From NCBI GenBank assembly GCA_902465755.1, contig CABQOK010000068.1:1-7174 (forward strand): a DNA stretch of 7,174 nucleotides. The letters run 5' to 3'. This DNA comes from an uncultured Anaerococcus sp. (GTDB lineage: Bacteria > Bacillota > Clostridia > Tissierellales > Peptoniphilaceae). The translations under genes were made by a program, and so were the position numbers. The notes under the pieces were generated by a model. The model was not told the origin of the DNA. It saw nothing but the letters and a program-made list of their open reading frames with translations, and did no database searches. Shown here in pieces: positions 1 through 5,478 of the stretch (within the stretch, counting starts at the first letter, position 1; each line of letters starts with the position of its first letter).

Positions 1-1366
1 CGTCAGCAAGCCAGGTCTTTGAGTGGACGAATCCTGGAGTATATTCGAAAATCCTCACGCCTGCTTTAATAAATTCCTTGTAGTGGTCCTTGGCAAGGGC
101 AAAGGCTACCTTCTTGTCTGGTATGTGTGGCAGGCAGATTCTTACATCAAGACCCGACTTTGAGGCAAGCTTGATTGCATTTCTAATCTCTTCATCTACT
201 ATTAAATAGGGACTCATGAGATAGACGTACTTTTTAGCCTTATTTATGGTGTCAAGGAGGACGTTTTTGGATATGGCCTCATTATCTAGGGGATTGTCGG
301 CAAAAGGAATATAGAAGCCAGTAGCTTCTGTGTCAGGATATTTCTTAAGATATGGAGTATAGTCTTCTGCTTTATTGTCAAGAGAAAACCACATATTGAG
401 AAACATTATGGTAAAGCTTTTGACAGCACTGCCCTTAATTCTTACACCGCAATCCTTCCAATGACCGAATCTTTCATATACATTTATGTATTCGTCAGAT
501 AGGTTAATTCCTCCTGTGTAGGCGATTTTTCCATCTACTACCATGACCTTCCTGTGATCTCTGTTGTTCTGATAGGTGGATACTATAGGATACATCTTAG
601 AAAAGACCCTACATTCTATCCCCAAGCTTTCCATCTCCTTAGGAAAGTCAGATCTTACTCTAGTTATGAGATTGGATCCATCAATAAGAAGTCTTACCTT
701 AACTCCCTCATTAGCTTTTTTGACAAGCTCTTCTAGGATTGTCCCCCACATATAGCCATAATCGATTATGAAAAACTCCATAAAGATAAACTCTTCCGCA
801 CTTTTCACATCACTTAACATGGCCTCGAACATATCATCGCCTACCTTAAAGTAAGTCGAAGATGTGTTTTTATATGTTGGAAAGCCCCCTACATCGTCCA
901 AGTATTTGGCTATTGGATAAAATCTCCTTTCCCTATCCTCGATTTTTTCGTAAAGATCCTTATCCTTTTGTATATATTTTCTAGAATCCTTATCGAGACT
1001 TACAACCTTCCTCTGCTCTCTCTTATAACCAATTGAATAGTGACTTACAAGAAAGGCGATGATGCCAAAGGTCGGAACGATCGCAATTAGCATAAACCAA
1101 GATAGCTTGTTGGCATTTGATACATTTTTCATATTGAGGATTATAAGCATCATTATAAACTTAGATAGGGTATCTCCTCCCATTATGTAAGTAAAATCTA
1201 TCTTAGAATTATAATAGATATAAATCATCAAAACAAGTTGGAAGATTACCAAAAAGGCAAATAGTCCCGCTCGTGAAAATATCAAACTTCCCAAACCCTT
1301 CCTGGTTTGCTTGACGTATTTGTTTTCGTTGATTTTCTTAATGATATTTTTATTGAATTTATACAT
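1..1366 (-). CDS. cls: cardiolipin synthase (phospholipase D superfamily), 3' end outside the window
   Basis: Membrane enzyme that joins two phosphatidylglycerol molecules into cardiolipin and glycerol. The 455 visible residues start at ATG 1366. Three hydrophobic segments lie at about residues 33-51, 60-77 and 88-108; the third resembles the PLD-N segment typical of bacterial Cls. The first HKD motif is H271-x-K273-x4-D278, followed by GG and N288. The second, H448-x-K450-x4-D455, ends exactly at the window edge, so the catalytic pair looks intact. Family members are about 480-510 residues, so roughly 50 C-terminal residues are missing here. Transcription diverges from the kinase operon. The start is uncertain: ATG 1366 has an in-frame stop just upstream and no well-spaced Shine-Dalgarno (the GGAGGG is about 20 nt away), and the predicted transcript begins at this ATG. 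A TTG at 1285 (residue 28), behind AGGAAGG, is an alternative that keeps all membrane segments. Family assignment is secure. Confidence 0.93.
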   Translation of the reverse strand, partial: MYKFNKNIIKKINENKYVKQTRKGLGSLIFSRAGLFAFLVIFQLVLMIYIYYNSKIDFTYIMGGDTLSKFIMMLIILNMKNVSNANKLSWFMLIAIVPTFGIIAFLVSHYSIGYKREQRKVVSLDKDSRKYIQKDKDLYEKIEDRERRFYPIAKYLDDVGGFPTYKNTSSTYFKVGDDMFEAMLSDVKSAEEFIFMEFFIIDYGYMWGTILEELVKKANEGVKVRLLIDGSNLITRVRSDFPKEMESLGIECRVFSKMYPIVSTYQNNRDHRKVMVVDGKIAYTGGINLSDEYINVYERFGHWKDCGVRIKGSAVKSFTIMFLNMWFSLDNKAEDYTPYLKKYPDTEATGFYIPFADNPLDNEAISKNVLLDTINKAKKYVYLMSPYLIVDEEIRNAIKLASKSGLDVRICLPHIPDKKVAFALAKDHYKEFIKAGVRIFEYTPGFVHSKTWLAD

Positions 1367-1372
1367 AGACTT

Positions 1373-1402
1373 ATTATATCACTTTATCCCTCCCACTTAC
1401 AA
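1373..1402 (-). promoter_or_regulatory. extended -10 promoter for cls
   Basis: Reading the minus strand, TGA-TATAAT forms a perfect extended -10 element (hexamer at 1378-1373). A weak -35, TTGTAA (1402-1397), lies 18 bp upstream. The usual spacing puts +1 at base 1366, the A of the annotated ATG, which would give a leaderless message. No other good -10 is seen in the 93-bp divergent region on this strand. Inferred from sequence only. Confidence 0.55.
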
Positions 1403-1411
1403 TATCATAGC

Positions 1412-1439
1412 TTGACATAAATCTTTTAATTCATAAGAT
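1412..1439 (+). promoter_or_regulatory. sigma-A promoter for the kinase-MATE operon
   Basis: A consensus TTGACA -35 (1412-1417) is followed, after 16 bp, by TAAGAT (1434-1439, four of six consensus positions). Transcription would start near 1446, giving a very short leader that opens with the ribosome binding site GAGGTGA (1447-1453), 6 nt before the kinase ATG. It is back to back with the cls promoter. Confidence 0.55.
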
Positions 1440-1459
1440 ATAAGGTGAGGTGAAATGAG

Positions 1460-2212
1460 ATGAAAAATATATTAATACTGAATGATTTCGTTTCCCTAGG
1501 AAAAATTGCTGGAAAGATGATGGAAACTGTTCTCTCCTACAAGGGACACAACACTTTCTTCCTTCCCACTGCCCTTATAGCAAACAACTTCTCCTACGGG
1601 AAAAATGCCATATTAGATACAACTGAATACTTAAAAAACTCCCTACGAAACTGGGAGGAGATAGGATTTAATTTTGACCTTATCTCTATCGGATATATCC
1701 ACAATACTGAGCAAAGAGATATAATCTATGATTATGTTAAAAACTTAGACTACGATACTACTGTCCTCTTTGATCCAATCATGGGAGATGAGGGGGCTCT
1801 TTACCCAACTCTTGATGAGAAAATGCTAGATAACTACAAGTCCTTAATCGATATTTCAGATATCATAAGCCCAAATGCCACAGAGGCTAAGTTTCTTGAA
1901 ATAGACTATAAGGATTTTGTAAGAAAGGGTAAGAAATATCTCATAACTTCTGCCCAAGAAGACGGAAAATATTTCGTAAAAGGATACGATGAGGGTGAAT
2001 TTAAGGTTTACTTCGACAAACTTCCCAAAAGACTTACAGGAACGGGAGACCTCTTCGATGGGCTCTTAATAGCCTACTTCCTAGACGGCTACTCAATTGA
2101 GGAATCTTGCCGAAAGACAGTCGATATTATATCCAAAATATATAGAGATGTTATCGAATACTCTACTAATGAAAATATAAATATCGAAAGATACCTTGAC
2201 CTCATAGACTAA
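1460..2212 (+). CDS. pyridoxamine/pyridoxal kinase-family protein (PdxK/PdxY type)
   Basis: Ribokinase-fold small-molecule kinase, probably phosphorylating vitamin B6 vitamers in the cytoplasm (PLP salvage). The N-terminal NDFVSLGK (8-15) sits where clostridial pyridoxamine kinases have a D-L-S-G-x-G-R-like substrate motif. LPTALI (35-40) and SYG (45-47) are also typical. DPIMGDEG (105-112) and SPNATEA (137-143) are the nucleotide-side motifs. LTGTGDLFDG (192-201) holds the GTGD anion hole with D197 as the likely catalytic base. At 250 residues it is shorter than the usual 270-290, although all core motifs are present. The N-terminal motif and SPN (usually TPN) deviate, so the exact substrate is open; thiamine-pyrimidine (ThiD) or another ribokinase-family role is less likely. 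ATG 1460 has GAGGTGA 6 nt upstream. It is first in an operon with the MATE gene, which starts 9 bases after this stop. Confidence 0.85.
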   Translation: MKNILILNDFVSLGKIAGKMMETVLSYKGHNTFFLPTALIANNFSYGKNAILDTTEYLKNSLRNWEEIGFNFDLISIGYIHNTEQRDIIYDYVKNLDYDTTVLFDPIMGDEGALYPTLDEKMLDNYKSLIDISDIISPNATEAKFLEIDYKDFVRKGKKYLITSAQEDGKYFVKGYDEGEFKVYFDKLPKRLTGTGDLFDGLLIAYFLDGYSIEESCRKTVDIISKIYRDVIEYSTNENINIERYLDLID

Positions 2213-2221
2213 GGGGGATTT

Positions 2222-3562
2222 GTGCAAAGAAAAGATTATTGGAAAAAATCACTATCAATTGCCTGGCCTGCCCTATTGGAGTTTTTCTTTATATCCATAG
2301 CTGATATAATAGATACCTTCATGGTATCTGGTATGGGCCCAAGTGCTGTTGCAGCCATAGGCCTTACTACCCAGCCCAAATTTATAGCCCTTACCATATT
2401 CTTCTCCATAAATGCAGCCGTATCGGCTCTGGTTGCGAGAAGACAAGGAGAAGGAGACAGGAAAGAAGCCAACAAGACTCTTCTTACAGCTATCTATATA
2501 GTAATAGCCTTCGTAATCCTAGTGGACCTTTTGATGATGCCCTTCCTATCTCCTATCCTTAAGTTTGCTGGGTCCAATCCTGAAACTCATGATCTTTCTA
2601 TAGCTTACTTTCAAATAATTATGGGAGGGATTATCTTCAATGCCCTAGCCATGGTCATCAATGCCGGCCACAGGGGTTGCGGCAATACACAAATCGCTTT
2701 CGTATCAAACCTAGTTAGCTCTGTCGTTAATATTAGCTTTAACTACATCCTAATCTACGGAAACTTTGGCTTTCCTGCCCTGGGTATAAGAGGAGCTGCC
2801 ATCGCGACAGTTCTAGGAACAGTTGTGGCAAGCGTAATGTGTACCATTTCTTTGACTAGGAAATCTTCCTACCTAAACTTCAATCAGTTTAAAAAAGCGA
2901 AGTTTTCCTTTAGCAAAAAAATCGCCAAATCTATAGCAAGCCTAGGCTCAAATATATTTGTAGAAAATGTATCAGCAAGAATCGGCTTCCTCGTGACAGC
3001 TATTACCGCAGCAAGTCTTGGAACAGATATATTTGCCGCCCACAATGTTGGAATGAACCTCCTATCCTTAACCTTCTCCTTGGGTAATGGTATGCAAGTA
3101 GCAGCCATTGCACTCTCAGGTAATGCCCTCGGAGCAAAAGATAAAGAAGGAGCCAAGACCTACGGCAAGGTCTGCCAAGAAATCGGCTTTAGCCTATCAG
3201 TAATAGTTTCAATTATACTAATATTTTTCGGAAGAAATATCTTCGGTCTTTTCTTCGAAGACCCAGACATAATCGAATACGGTGTAATAATAACGAGATT
3301 TCTAACAGTAATAGTTCTCTTACAAATCTCCCAAACAATCTACGGAGGCTGCCTCAGAGCGGCTGGAGATGTCAAATACACCCTCTTTGTAGCCCTACTA
3401 TCTGTAACCTTCATCAGAAGTGCAGTCACCCTACTTGCAGTAAATGTCCTAAGCCTGGGCATAATTGGAATCTGGCTAGGAATCCTATCAGACCAAGCAT
3501 CAAGATTTATCTGCCTAAGACGTAGATTCCATCAAGGAAACTGGGTAAACAAGAAAATATAA
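2222..3562 (+). CDS. MATE family efflux transporter
   Basis: Inner-membrane multidrug and toxin extrusion transporter of 446 residues, the normal MATE length, expected to have 12 membrane helices and export cationic compounds by Na+ or H+ antiport. The two homologous halves show repeated signatures: ARRQGEGDRKEA (72-83) against GNALGAKDKEGA (300-311), RGCGNTQ (151-157) against RAAGDVK (379-385), and ALGIRGAAIATVLG (186-199) against LGIIGIWLGI (412-421). The N-terminal IAWPALLE and the basic tail after LSDQASRF also fit the family. The start is GTG 2222 behind AGGGGG (2212-2217), only 4 nt away; no ATG occurs before residue 34, inside helix one, so GTG is the only sensible start. It lies 9 bp downstream of the kinase and is probably co-transcribed. 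A hairpin terminator follows directly. Substrate cannot be read from sequence; NorM/DinF-type subfamily placement would need a tree. Confidence 0.93.
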   Translation: MQRKDYWKKSLSIAWPALLEFFFISIADIIDTFMVSGMGPSAVAAIGLTTQPKFIALTIFFSINAAVSALVARRQGEGDRKEANKTLLTAIYIVIAFVILVDLLMMPFLSPILKFAGSNPETHDLSIAYFQIIMGGIIFNALAMVINAGHRGCGNTQIAFVSNLVSSVVNISFNYILIYGNFGFPALGIRGAAIATVLGTVVASVMCTISLTRKSSYLNFNQFKKAKFSFSKKIAKSIASLGSNIFVENVSARIGFLVTAITAASLGTDIFAAHNVGMNLLSLTFSLGNGMQVAAIALSGNALGAKDKEGAKTYGKVCQEIGFSLSVIVSIILIFFGRNIFGLFFEDPDIIEYGVIITRFLTVIVLLQISQTIYGGCLRAAGDVKYTLFVALLSVTFIRSAVTLLAVNVLSLGIIGIWLGILSDQASRFICLRRRFHQGNWVNKKI

Positions 3563-3566
3563 AAAA

Positions 3567-3604
3567 AGGAGAGTCTCCGAAAACTAAGGAGCTCTCCTAT
3601 TTTC
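3567..3604 (+). terminator. intrinsic terminator of the kinase-MATE operon
   Basis: The arm AGGAGAG (3567-3573), a bulged T, and CTCC (3575-3578) pair with GGAG (3588-3591) and CTCTCCT (3592-3598), giving 11 base pairs around a 9-nt loop. A short T run (3600-3603) follows. It starts 5 bases after the MATE stop codon. A run of seven A on the left could make it work weakly on the other strand, but no minus-strand gene needs it. Confidence 0.85.
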
Positions 3605-3642
3605 TTATATCTTTCTCAAATTCAAATAACAAGTCAATCCGC

Positions 3643-3671
3643 TTGTCTTTTCTTATAAAATATGCTAGAAT
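3643..3671 (+). promoter_or_regulatory. promoter of tRNA-Ala
   Basis: TTGTCT (3643-3648) is followed after 17 bp by TAGAAT (3666-3671). TG at 3663-3664 makes an extended -10. Predicted +1 is near 3678, about 5 bases before the mature tRNA. It lies downstream of the MATE terminator, so the tRNA is its own transcription unit. Confidence 0.65.
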
Positions 3672-3682
3672 AGATACATCTT

Positions 3683-3758
3683 GGGGCATTAGCTCAGTTG
3701 GGAGAGCGCTTGACTGGCAGTCAAGAGGCCAAGGGTTCAAGTCCCTTATGCTCCACCA
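3683..3758 (+). tRNA. tRNA-Ala (anticodon GGC)
   Basis: A complete 76-nt cloverleaf. The acceptor stem GGGGCAT (3683-3689) pairs with ATGCTCC (3748-3754) and contains the G3:U70 wobble that marks alanine tRNAs. The D arm closes with GCTC/GAGC. The anticodon stem CTTGA/TCAAG holds loop CTGGCAG with anticodon GGC at 3716-3718, reading GCC and GCU. The T arm is AAGGG-TTCAAGT-CCCTT. Discriminator A (3755) and an encoded CCA (3756-3758) end the gene. Confidence 0.97.
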
Positions 3759-3812
3759 TAAGAAAATTTGTCGAACTTTTTTTAATATTTTAACATTTTT
3801 AAAAGATTTAAG

Positions 3813-3836
3813 ACTGGCTCTAGGGCCAGTTTTTTA
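3813..3836 (+). terminator. intrinsic terminator after tRNA-Ala
   Basis: ACTGGC (3813-3818) pairs with GCCAGT (3825-3830) around a 6-nt loop and is followed by TTTTTT (3830-3835). The stem can extend outward with A-T pairs. It lies 55 bases past the tRNA CCA end through AT-rich DNA holding no other feature that I recognise. Confidence 0.85.
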
Positions 3837-3941
3837 TTACCTATATTTTTGGAATTCAACATCAGAATAATCTTATTATAATATATTCAAAAGATATCTC
3901 ATCCTATAAATTGATTACACTTCTATAGTTTATTACATATT

Positions 3942-3961
3942 CATTGGTTGACAATGTATAC
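3942..3961. promoter_or_regulatory. candidate operator for the RelB/DinJ-YafQ complex
   Basis: CATTG-N5-CAATG (3942-3956) is a perfect 5-bp inverted repeat laid over the -35 box. It touches a second palindrome, GTATAC (3956-3961), in the promoter spacer. RelB/DinJ antitoxins are ribbon-helix-helix repressors that bind palindromes in their own promoters, so the position fits autoregulation. Short arms in AT-rich DNA make this tentative. Confidence 0.35.
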
Positions 3962-3976
3962 TATTTGTATTATAAT
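3948..3976 (+). promoter_or_regulatory. perfect-consensus sigma-A promoter of relB-yafQ
   Basis: TTGACA (3948-3953), a 17-bp spacer and TATAAT (3971-3976) match the sigma-A consensus at all twelve positions with ideal spacing. Predicted +1 is near 3983. The antitoxin ribosome binding site AAGGAGATGA (3984-3993) follows at once, so the leader is only about 15 nt. Such a strong core promoter suits a unit held down by its own antitoxin. Confidence 0.8.
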
Positions 3977-3997
3977 TAACTAAAAGGAGATGATTAT

Positions 3998-4273
3998 ATG
4001 GCTACAAGCCCAACACAAATAAGAATAGACAAAGATGTTAAAAAACAAGCTACAAATCTTTTTAATGATTTAGGAATAGATATGTCTAGTGCTGTCAATA
4101 TTTTCTTACGCCAATGTATATTAAGGGGAGGTCTTCCTTTTAGTGTAGAATTGCCTCAATACAGCGAAGAAACTCTAAAGGCTATGGCTGAGGCTAAGAT
4201 AATATCTTCTAGCGAAGATACACCTTCTTATTCGTCAATTGATGATTTAAAGAAAGCACTTCTTTCCGACTAA
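3998..4273 (+). CDS. relB: type II antitoxin, RelB/DinJ family
   Basis: Antitoxin that binds and inhibits the YafQ-type toxin encoded next, and probably represses the shared promoter. It has 91 residues, normal for DinJ/RelB. The N-terminal ribbon-helix-helix spans about 4-45: the strand TQIRID (6-11), then helices around DVKKQATNLFNDLGI and SSAVNIFLRQC. The region IFLRQCILRGGLPF (35-48) is the classic DinJ/RelB signature. The acidic, flexible C-terminal half (about 50-91) is the expected toxin-wrapping part. ATG 3998 has AAGGAG 8-9 nt upstream, and a perfect sigma-A promoter lies in front. Its TAA overlaps the toxin ATG by one base (TAATG), implying translational coupling. In the E. coli scheme this gene would be called dinJ. 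Confidence 0.93.
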   Translation: MATSPTQIRIDKDVKKQATNLFNDLGIDMSSAVNIFLRQCILRGGLPFSVELPQYSEETLKAMAEAKIISSSEDTPSYSSIDDLKKALLSD

Positions 4274-4551
4274 TGTATAAGATAAAGTTTACTAGTGCCT
4301 TCAAGAAATCCTATAAGCGTGCCGTAAAACGTGGCTTAGATATTTCTCTTTTAGATAGGGTCATCGATAAATTATCTAAGGGCCATAGGCTAGAACCTAA
4401 ATACAAAGACCATGAGCTTAAGGGTAAATATCAAGGATTTAATGAATGTCATATAAAACCTGACTGGTTATTGATATATCTAATAGAAGATGATATCCTA
4501 ACTCTTACCCTCGTTGATACTGGTAGTCACTCAGATTTATTCGACCTATAA
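4273..4551 (+). CDS. yafQ: type II toxin, YafQ family mRNA interferase
   Basis: Ribosome-dependent endoribonuclease of the RelE/ParE superfamily, expected to cut mRNA in the ribosomal A site when its antitoxin is lost. It has 92 residues, the same size as E. coli YafQ. All residues known to matter in E. coli YafQ have clear counterparts: H47 in KDHELKG, H60 in ECHIKPDW, D64, W65, H86 in GSHSDLF, and F90. The toxin therefore looks catalytically intact. ATG 4273 overlaps the antitoxin stop (TAATG), so translation is likely coupled. The terminator stem begins on the last base of its own stop codon. Labels such as RelE/ParE toxin would also be used, but the HIKPDWLLIY and GSHSDLF pattern is specific for YafQ. 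Confidence 0.93.
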   Translation: MYKIKFTSAFKKSYKRAVKRGLDISLLDRVIDKLSKGHRLEPKYKDHELKGKYQGFNECHIKPDWLLIYLIEDDILTLTLVDTGSHSDLFDL

Positions 4552-4573
4552 GCCATCTTTGGGATGGCTTTTT
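4551..4573 (+). terminator. intrinsic terminator of relB-yafQ
   Basis: AGCCATC (4551-4557) pairs with GATGGCT (4563-4569) around a 5-nt loop, followed by five T (4569-4573). The stem uses the last base of the yafQ stop codon. Confidence 0.88.
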
Positions 4574-4614
4574 AGATTACTAATTTATTCCCCTTATGTA
4601 AATAAATAGAGAAC

Positions 4615-4647
4615 ACAAAAAAAGCGACTGTAATTCTACAATCGCTT
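4615..4647 (-). terminator. intrinsic terminator of hicA-hicB
   Basis: On the minus strand an 11-bp stem starts AAGCGATTGTA (4647-4637), closes a GAAT loop, and is followed by seven T (bases 4623-4617). One pair is a G-U on the minus strand but a C-A mismatch on the plus strand, showing that it serves hicAB. It begins about 9 nt after the hicB stop and stands back to back with the relB-yafQ terminator. Confidence 0.88.
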
Positions 4648-4656
4648 ATATTCAAT

Positions 4657-5073
4657 CTATTCTATATCAAATTCTCTTTCTAAAGCTTCTGTTAAAAGTT
4701 TGGAAAAATTAATATTATGATTCTTTCCCATCTCATTTAGATAGCTAGGAATGGTTATATTTTTTCTTACAGTTTCTTTTCCCATCTCTTTGGCATATTT
4801 TTGAACATCTATACCAACAAGGCTGACAAAGCTATCTTCAACTATTGTATAGCCATCATCTTCAATAACTACATCTTTAATACTAGTTGGCTTCGGAAAA
4901 TCTTCCTTATCTATAAGCATATAATAGAGGTTAATACCTAAAAAATCTTGGGCCATATATATGCATTCATTTTCTGTTTCTGCTTGACTCGCCCCTTCAA
5001 AATCTGGAAATGTTATAAAATAACCTTCTGAATCATTACACTTATGAAATACTGCTGGATAAGCTAAAAACAT
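4657..5073 (-). CDS. hicB: type II antitoxin, HicB family
   Basis: Antitoxin that blocks the HicA RNase and probably represses the hicAB promoter. It has 138 residues. The N-terminal half carries the HicB partial RNase-H-like fold: YPAVFH (5-10), GYFITFPDFEGASQAE (17-32), then a helix containing AQDFLG (41-46). The C-terminal part, about 102-133, is a ribbon-helix-helix DNA-binding domain starting VRKNITIPSYLNEMG. This is the longer RHH-bearing form of HicB. ATG 5073 has a full AGGAGGT ribosome binding site (5083-5077) 3 nt upstream; this sequence can pair with an upstream CCTCCT arm (see the hairpin entry). The gene lies second in the hicA-hicB unit with a 40-bp gap, and a terminator follows 9 nt after its TAG stop. 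Confidence 0.93.
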   Translation of the reverse strand: MFLAYPAVFHKCNDSEGYFITFPDFEGASQAETENECIYMAQDFLGINLYYMLIDKEDFPKPTSIKDVVIEDDGYTIVEDSFVSLVGIDVQKYAKEMGKETVRKNITIPSYLNEMGKNHNINFSKLLTEALEREFDIE

Positions 5074-5076
5074 ACT

Positions 5077-5101
5077 ACCTCCTAAAAATAAAGTAAGGAG
5101 G
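5077..5101 (-). promoter_or_regulatory. hairpin that can cover the hicB ribosome binding site
   Basis: In the hicAB message CCUCCU (5101-5096) can pair perfectly with AGGAGG (5083-5078), the hicB Shine-Dalgarno, across a 12-nt AU-rich loop. The arm, continuing as CCUCCUUA, nearly copies the 16S rRNA anti-Shine-Dalgarno. It begins 13 nt past the hicA stop codon. A ribosome ending hicA could open it, making hicB translation depend on hicA translation. The pairing is seen; the regulation is inferred. Confidence 0.5.
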
Positions 5102-5113
5102 GGACTATTTAAG

Positions 5114-5296
5114 TCACGCTTGTTTCAGAATAGCTTGCTCCGTCCCTTTTTTGAGCTCTTTAGAATGGAACGGCACTTCTGTTACCTTACCGGTTTTGAA
5201 ATTCTTAAATCTTCTATGAGAACCCTTACCGCCTTTTGTCTCGGTAAAGCCGTTCTTTTTAAGAAGTTTAATCATTTCTTTCGCGCTTAGTGGCAT
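5114..5296 (-). CDS. hicA: type II toxin, HicA family mRNA interferase
   Basis: Small RNase toxin with a double-stranded-RNA-binding-like fold, expected to cleave mRNA independently of the ribosome until bound by HicB. At 60 residues it has the usual HicA length. The catalytic histidine is H27 in GKGSHRRF (24-30 plus flank). The second conserved block, VPFHSKELKKGT (41-52), followed by an AILKQA tail, is diagnostic. The toxin appears intact. ATG 5296 is preceded by AAGGAGGA (5310-5303) at 6 nt, and a TTGACT/TATAGT promoter lies upstream. The toxin gene precedes the antitoxin, common for hicAB and the reverse of relB-yafQ next door. Confidence 0.95.
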   Translation of the reverse strand: MPLSAKEMIKLLKKNGFTETKGGKGSHRRFKNFKTGKVTEVPFHSKELKKGTEQAILKQA

Positions 5297-5318
5297 ATGC
5301 TATCCTCCTTACATGGTC

Positions 5319-5344
5319 ACTATACACATTAATACGTATATAGT
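5319..5344. promoter_or_regulatory. candidate HicB operator over the hicAB promoter
   Basis: ACTATAC (5319-5325) and GTATATAGT (5336-5344) form an inverted repeat; TATAC-N10-GTATA is the perfect core. It covers the -10 box, the spacer and the edge of the -35. HicB proteins with a ribbon-helix-helix domain bind palindromes in their own promoters, so occupancy here would block RNA polymerase. Confidence 0.5.
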
Positions 5345-5347
5345 CAA
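5319..5347 (-). promoter_or_regulatory. sigma-A promoter of hicA-hicB
   Basis: On the minus strand TTGACT (5347-5342) is followed after exactly 17 bp by TATAGT (5324-5319). Predicted +1 is near 5312, leaving a leader of about 16 nt that contains the hicA ribosome binding site. Confidence 0.75.
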
Positions 5348-5449
5348 GATATCTATTGTTAAACTTCATCTTTCAGGTTAAACAAGCTAATATTTTACTA
5401 CTAATCTCTCAAATAATATCTAGATTTTAAAAAATATCTCCTCAAAATA

Positions 5450-5478
5450 TTGACAAAAAATATTTACCTTAGTAAAAT
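5450..5478 (+). promoter_or_regulatory. sigma-A promoter of marR-ABC operon
   Basis: TTGACA (5450-5455), a 17-bp spacer and TAAAAT (5473-5478) give an eleven of twelve match to consensus. Predicted +1 is near 5485. This supports the start of the MarR gene at 5508, because an upstream GTG at 5487 would lie at the very 5' end without a ribosome binding site. Confidence 0.75.

Noticed and set aside
554..736. Plus-strand frame of 60 codons opposite cls
   Set aside because: It is antisense to the conserved HKD region of cls and resembles no protein family.
2236..3156. Minus-strand frames at 2236-2475 and 2884-3156
   Set aside because: Both are antisense to the MATE gene, lack ribosome binding sites, and mirror its codon pattern.
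3643..3870. Plus-strand reading frame of 75 codons across the tRNA
   Set aside because: It runs through the tRNA-Ala gene, its promoter and its terminator, and has no ribosome binding site. It is a chance frame.
3743..4598. Possible attachment-site repeat: CCCTTATG in the tRNA-Ala T arm/acceptor (3743-3750) and again between the toxin-antitoxin modules (4591-4598)
   Set aside because: Only 8 bases match, which is expected by chance at this scale. The copy does not extend to the tRNA 3' end, and there is no integrase gene.
5358..5383. Direct repeat GTTAAAC at 5358-5364 and 5377-5383
   Set aside because: Seven bases in AT-rich DNA, 19 bp apart, upstream of both flanking promoters. No known factor site is recognised, and chance is a sufficient explanation.
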